Position numbers and translations under genes: made by a program. The notes under the pieces are model-generated. The model worked only from the letters and a program-made list of their open reading frames with translations. It ran no database searches and was not told the origin of the DNA. Positions 58,303-64,000 of a stretch of 64,000 bases of DNA are shown here, piece after piece. Within the stretch, counting starts at the first letter, position 1. Every line of letters starts with the position of its first letter. This DNA comes from Voacanga thouarsii (lineage: Eukaryota > Streptophyta > Magnoliopsida > Gentianales > Apocynaceae). Location: positions 231,001 through 295,000 of the forward strand of contig JANUWF010001660.1 in NCBI GenBank assembly GCA_026120185.1. The letters are read 5' to 3'.

Positions 58303-60789
58303 CGAACCTTGGATGGCCATTCTTGGACATACTTCAACTAAGGAAGGACCCTCAAGCATTCAAGGACCTTCATTGAACAAGGCGATATCTTCAACAAACG
58401 ATCATCAAAACAAGTATTTCTTTCTTGATCTCCTCTTCAAATTCTCAAACGTAAGGCTTTTAGATGATTGATTTGATTGGTTGATTGAATAATGTGGGGT
58501 TGGAGATATGTATGTGGGTGAAGGGAATAGATTTAAGACATGAAACTTTGAATGAATGTTGTGACTCATGAAGTATGAGTTATGCTTTAAGATCATTGTA
58601 TGTTCATTATGATTAAGAGCTTTATGGATGTTTGATGTATGATAGACATTAAACCATCATTGTTGATTATGCCTTCATGATGTTATATTTTTCAATAAAC
58701 CCATAAATAATATTATGACTAATAGAATATCACCCTTGTTGTGATGTATGTTAATACAAGCCTATTTTTGGATAAATCGACATGTTATTTGTTGGATCCA
58801 TGTGTGTATAAATATGTATATAAATTTTCTCTAATATTTCACTAAAGTCATTAAAATTATTGTAAGAACTACTTTTATTATTTTTAGTATTATTCTTACT
58901 ATCATTATTATTAATAATATAATTAATAGTATTTTTTAATTTATTTGACTAATTTTGGTGAACACAAATATTTTCGAAACTAATAATTATTTAGAATATT
59001 GGTATTTTATTAGATAAATAAATAGAATATTTTTATTAAACATTATTAGATATAAATAATAATATATTAAAATTAATTAATACCAAATATCTTTTATATT
59101 CATATTATTATTAGTTAGCCTTACTAAAACTTTTATTTACACTCTTAAATATTATTTATATGAGAATAATTTATTTATTATTTATTATTAAAATTATTTA
59201 TAATCTATTATTAATATTACTTATTATTTGTAATAATATTATTTATTATTTATTACCAATATTATTTAGAATTTATTATTAATAGTACTCATTATTTATT
59301 ACTAATTTTATTTATTAGTATTACTCATTATTTATTATTTGTTAACAAATAGTTAATATTATAATTTATTTATTATTTATTATTTATAACACCTATTTAT
59401 TTTAACTTGTCAAATTAATCTTATTCTATAAAACACCTTATCAACTATTGTTAAAGCTTGAGGTATTGTTGTCATAACTAGATATTATTGTATCTAGCTG
59501 AGCTTAAACATGTTAGGCTATGAATTATTTATTTTAAGAAAATATTACCTGGATATTGGGACTTATATCCTGTATTTATCCCAGGCGGGTTAGGCTACCT
59601 TGAACTATCTTGGAAGGCTATTGTATCAAAGAAAAATAAGAAATCAGGTACGTCCTTACATAAAGATGTTTGTGAACAAATGCATTTTGCAAGTCGAATG
59701 CACTAATTGTCGTGGAAGATATACCTTGAGATGTAAGTATGGACAATTTATTCCTTCTTCTAAAATAAAATAACTTTTGTCATGCAAACAATTTTCCAAG
59801 CAAAACAATAAATTTTCTTTAAACAAAATTTTACCTAAAGTTGTTTAGAAACCATAATTGCTATTTCAAAAAAAATAAATAATAAACTCTTCATTGATTT
59901 TATATTTTCCAAATGGAATAAACATAACGTTGAGTACTCAATAAGGGTAGACTACTAGGACTAGTTTTTGAAGGGTTGGGTAAGTCTCTCGGTAGGAGGC
60001 CACCTCTAAGGGTGAACCTACCTAGACAAAACGACAATTCTTGTTGGTCAGGCCAGTCCGAGCTAGTAGTACAATTCAAGTAGACTGTTTATTTTCAGAG
60101 TGGACAACCGGTATGTTTGGGTGTAGAGATGGAGGAGTATCTCACCCGATAGATTGTACACTCACCTTATATCAGCATGTACAAAGTGTGGCATCCTGAT
60201 CATTCGCTTATCATGATGTACAAAGTGTGGCATCTTGACCATTCTCTTGACATGGTGCACAAAGTGTGGTGCCATATCCATTCATAATGCATAGCTTCAT
60301 AGTCAACTTTATTAGAGTGGTTATTTATTTTCAAGTTGAGCATTTTTACTTTACAAATGCTAAAAAAACATCACTCAGTGTTCAAAGGTAAATTTCTAGA
60401 CTTGCAAACTTTTTGTTATGACTTGTTCAAAACTTGCATACATGAACTGGTTTTTCCTGAAATACCATGAGCACATACAGGACTTACTGAGAAATATTTC
60501 TCACATCTTTTATATCATGTCTTCAGGTCGATCCTGCTTGGAAGGTTGATTTACTTATGCTGCCATAAGCTAGGAAGATTTATCCTGATGCATTTATTTG
60601 TTATAGATTTTAGTTACCATCTATTTATTTCAAGAGACTTGTAAAAGTATTGTTTTGAGATTGTAATAAGTCCATTATTAAATTATTTCCTTCTATGTTC
60701 TCTATTACTTAGTTATAAAGACCCCTTGTCCTAAGGATGGGGTGACATCCCCGCTCCTTTTGAGGTATGTAGGTAGTGAGGTGTTACCA

Positions 60790-62069
60790 TAACTATGAAT
60801 TGTTTGTGCATGCTTTACTTCGATAAATCCTCTAGTTATGATATGTTGAATTGAAAACCATGCATTGATTTAATAAAGTACTTATAATTGAAATTTGCAT
60901 GCATATAAAGGTTTGTGAAAAGCATATCATAACTTTGAACAATTAGCTTCAATAACTACAAAAGCCATTTATGATATTTAAAAACTATATATGTTTGAAA
61001 AACTTGGAATAAAACAATTCTTTTGATGTAGTTTGTACCTATGAGAGTCTATCTTATGTTCAAAGAATTTTAGAGAAAAGAAATGTTTTAGAAGCTTTCA
61101 AGTGTATTAAGTTATTTTGAGAAAATGACATTGCATTGATCTATCATAATTTGTGTCTGTCAATTCTCAAAAGAGCTATACACTTATACTAAATCACGCA
61201 AATTTGATGACGCTTTCACCTTCAAAAGGTTGTCTTTTTGTTAGTGAGATGACAGTATTTGTGGTAGAGCCGTCCTTAACTAGCAATTTGTTTCTATGGG
61301 AAACTAGAGGTCAGATGTGGGACATCCGCACCATAGAGCAATTAATGCCGGTAGGTTACAAACCTTTTTGCGTCATAGGATATTTCATAATATTGGTAGG
61401 ATTTAATCCTATTTGCGTCGTAAGGTAACTTTATTGACGAGATGAGTTCCTATCTATCGATATGAGATTGCAATATGTTTTACTATTGAAAATGTATTTT
61501 GTAATATGGTATAGTATGTGTATGAAAACTTCATTATAATTGTTATTAATGATTTTATGATCTCGAATATTATTAGGTTGGTATTTTTCCCGAAAAGAAA
61601 AGAAAAATGTTATAGTTAGCTTCAATGTGAATCTCTGATGAAATACATTTTAATTGCACGAAGGCATGAAATAATATTTCTTTACACCCATTCTGATAGT
61701 TTTGTTCATAATCACGAACGCTATTGTTGAAACTTACATGTTGCACATTACGAGACTTACTAAGATTTTATCTCACTCTATTTTATTCATGTATTACATG
61801 GAGACTTGAATAGAGTTAAGACCGAATAGAAATATTTTATATTATTTTAAGACTAACTGTATTTTGTACTTAAATTTATTATAGATGTTTATTTGAATTT
61901 TCTTATTCAAGAGTTTTTCTATTTATTTGAAGGCTATAGCTATTATTTTTGAAGTTTATTTAAGTTTTCAAAATTTTATTATTTAGTTTAGCAAGTTATA
62001 AAGATCCTTTGTTATTTAGATAGGGCGACATCCCTGACGCGTTAGATTACATAGTAGTGGGGTGTTACA
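60790..62069 (+). mobile_element. Gy5 LTR, right arm, second part
   Basis: Continues the LTR cut at 46547: CATAACTATGAATTG then CATGCTTTACTTCGATAAATCC, matching the left arm near 39790-39840 in inverted orientation. Ends TAGTGGGGTGTTACA. The 60 bp from about 61265 have no counterpart in the truncated left arm. The 91-codon frame at 61153 shows no domain. Confidence 0.75.
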
Positions 62070-62248
62070 ATTGCATTTAATACATTTAACGGTTTAGGAT
62101 TAATTCAATGAAGGATTATTATCTAACAAAATGTAAGGTCTTAATTTAATTATCAAGATAGGGCTTAAATTAAATGGCCTAAATTGTGTTAAATTTCATG
62201 CTAAGCTTAAAACAAATAGGTGGTTAAGATTTATCTAAGTGGATGGCC
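62070..62248 (-). mobile_element. Third Gy5 LTR piece, minus orientation, left part
   Basis: Directly after the plus LTR end, the plus strand matches 41440-41625 of the left arm (for example TTAATTCAAT and AAATTGAATGGCCTA-like strings). It is therefore another minus-oriented LTR fragment. Last five bases TGGCC are the TSD of the following solo LTR. Confidence 0.7.
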
Positions 62249-63966
62249 TGTTAGTATTGTGCCCTAGAGGCAATCACTTGTACATTGTATATGACATATT
62301 TTATTTTAATAAAATGATTATTTATCTTACAATTTCTTTTATTTACTTTTGAGTAATATAACTGTTCGATAAAGTCCCTAGTACAACACTGTGTTAAGGA
62401 AATCATGATAAAAATTATGATATGAGATTCCTACTACACTGTATGGTGTTAGTACTTAAATGGTCCCTAGTCATAGTATTAATGAGATAGGACATCATTA
62501 ATGCGTTAAGACTAGAATGTATTAGACTTCCTAATTTGATCATGCGGTGGTTCTCATATCCATGAGTATTGAGATACTCAAAGTTAACACATGGATGCTT
62601 GTTAATAGAACAAGTTCATTGAATGATCTAACTTTGAGATAATCACATGAATAACTATTTAGTGCTAATGATATAATCTTAATATAACAAACATGTAAGT
62701 ATCCTTAGACTTGAGATCTCCAAGATACTTTGTTTGCTGAGCATTGTACTTTGATTCCAATCTATGGAACTCGATCGAGGGCCGCCTATGGGATGGATAT
62801 TGGGTACATTGTGAGGTAAATGAAAGTAGTTGAGAGGGTCAATAAAGGATTCACCACTCCTAATAGTAAGGGTGAATATCTCACGGCCACTTGTAGAAAT
62901 TACTACTCGGAAAGTCCTTGGCCAAGGCGATTGTGTATTGGAAACAGTGCCAATTGATATGCATCTAGAGTAGTGGGTTCCTAGTACAAGTACTATTGTA
63001 TTCGGGCCAGAATTAATTCTGGAGGGAGTTGGCACTAATTTCATACTCCAAACCGAATGAGATATTGTATGGTGAAAAGAGTTAATTGCACTGAAGTTTT
63101 TTATTGAAGGATTCATGTCAAGCCACTTGACTTCCTGGACTCTTGGGTGGTCATGATGTGTTGCTAGGTACTGCTCATGATTTGGGAATATGGGTTTATT
63201 AATTGATGAATTAATAAACCAATCATAATTAGAATTAATAGGATTAATTCTAATTAATTATGGATTATTAATCTCAAAAACGTTTAGATTAATTCATATT
63301 CACTACCAATTGACTAGGAAACCTAATAGGTCACACACAATAGAGGATTGTATACTCAAGATGTTATTTGATAACATAGTGCGGTTAATTGAGAGAAAGA
63401 GAAGTTATTGTAGACAAATTATAATTAGTTATAATTTGTGGTCCAAGTTGTAATTGTGAGAACATGATGTTTCCAATTACAATTAAGGAATTCTAATAGG
63501 ATTAGAATTCTCAGTTTTGGGAAGGATAATTCCGTATGACATATTAACAAGACACACGAAACCTTAGCTGAAAAGTGACACACGAAAAATCAATAACATT
63601 TGACCTTCTCTTCTCTCTATCTCTCTCGATTGTCTTGAGAAACAACCCTAGCCGCCATCTTGTTTCTACTAGCACAGGAAAGTTTGGTACTTGAGCATTC
63701 CTCTGTGTGGATTATTGTTAGAGATAATCACACACTGTGATTATAGTGGTTAGACGTTCAACTCACGTGGAGATTGATTACGATGATTGCTGGATCGCGC
63801 CTCGACTTGAAGAATAAATTTTGTTTTTCGGACGATCAAACAAAGGTAAAAAATTGCTACCTTTATTATCTTTATATCTTGTTTTCCACACATAGGCAGG
63901 TCCTGGTATGGTATCTCGTTTATTTTCTGCTGCGCCGTATAGGATATGAGCCTGAGATACCCAACA
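62249..63966 (+). mobile_element. Copia solo LTR (CoS3)
   Basis: 1718 bp from TGTTAGTATTGTGCCC to GATACCCAACA, with perfect TSD TGGCC (62244-62248, 63967-63971). The uninterrupted sequence ATGGCCAAGATGAATTC is present at 41618-41634, which serves as an empty site. Contains a telo-box-like ACCCTAGCCGCC at 63645. The 145-codon antisense frame at 62679 has no recognisable domain. Confidence 0.9.
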
Positions 63967-63971
63967 TGGCC

Positions 63972-64000
63972 AAGATGAATTCAAGTGTAAAGTTGACATC
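63972..64000 (-). mobile_element. Third Gy5 LTR piece, right part
   Basis: Resumes the LTR after the solo insertion (AAGATGAATTCAAGTGTAA against 41625-41645) and runs off the window. Confidence 0.7.

Larger units (their letters stand above)
46548..60787 (+). mobile_element. Gy4: complete-structure, decayed Ty3/gypsy element
   Basis: Plus-strand element of about 14.2 kb with two LTRs of about 4.4 kb, PBS, PPT and pol remnants, carrying a Copia solo LTR. It sits in the Gy5 right arm: left flank GTATTTGAAAATCTCCA and right flank CATAACTATGAATTG together match the uninterrupted left arm near 39820-39850. A clean TSD is not visible; the right junction looks 4 bp short of CTCCA. Same family as Gy1, in opposite orientation. 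Confidence 0.9.
56347..60787 (+). repeat. Gy4 3' LTR
   Basis: Matches 46548-50928 along its length with many substitutions and small indels. Opens CGTAAAATCTCACC (TG changed to CG) and closes GTGAGGTGTTAC. Contains the tRNA-like module, a long CT repeat and the AT-rich block. Confidence 0.9.

Noticed and set aside
62679..63116. 145-codon minus frame
   Set aside because: Lies antisense inside a Copia solo LTR with clear TG...CA ends and TSD; no recognisable domain.

Overview
The window reads as repeat-dense DNA from a flowering plant, most likely a eudicot: it is AT-rich and packed with LTR retrotransposons whose primer-binding sites match plant initiator tRNA-Met (TGGTATCAGAGC) or, once, tRNA-Asp. 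I found no convincing host gene, rRNA gene or CRISPR array. Every long reading frame I could interpret is retrotransposon debris. The value of the window lies in the nesting order, which can be read from target-site duplications (TSDs) and from intact empty-site copies inside the window.

Layout. (1) 1-9262: minus-strand Ty3/gypsy element Gy1 (Del/Tekay-like; its 3' part lies off the left edge), with decayed RNase H and RT, an acidic pre-gag ORF, PBS and a 4.4-kb 5' LTR. It is hit by a Copia solo LTR (636-2173, TSD AGGCT) and by a three-LTR tandem TRIM (8215-9091, TSD ACCTT). (2) 9439-38057: the two LTRs of a minus-strand Tat-like, apparently non-coding element (Tat1, tRNA-Asp-type PBS). Its left LTR is cut by gypsy element Gy2 (10988-25480), which itself carries a gypsy solo LTR (15992-20294, TSD ATTTA). 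Its right LTR is cut by a 9.8-kb Copia element Co1 (27025-36856, TSD TCACC). (3) 38058-39287: probable second Tat-like LTR fragment. (4) 39340-62069: gypsy family Gy5 arranged as a large inverted repeat. A minus LTR and a plus LTR face away from each other around about 600 bp of pol 3' end. The plus arm is split by a complete but decayed gypsy element Gy4 (46548-60787), which in turn holds a Copia solo LTR (53099-54912). (5) 62070-64000: a further minus-orientation Gy5 LTR piece interrupted by a third Copia solo LTR (62249-63966, TSD TGGCC).

None of the elements is coding-competent as seen. Co1 is the youngest-looking: both LTRs are 2048 bp, with about 35 differences by eye. Its single gag-pol frame is broken by four in-frame stops and several frameshifts. 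Three of the lesions examined fit C-to-T loss at CG or CHG sites.

Most interesting signals: a tRNA-Gln-like A-box/B-box module at a nearly fixed place (246 bp from the LTR 5' end in three copies) in four gypsy LTRs; the tandem TRIM; a permuted pol order in Gy4; the long inverted repeat of Gy5; a conserved acidic ORF ahead of gag in Gy1 and Gy4; and a GC-rich island in the Co1 leader. All identities are by reading, not by database search.
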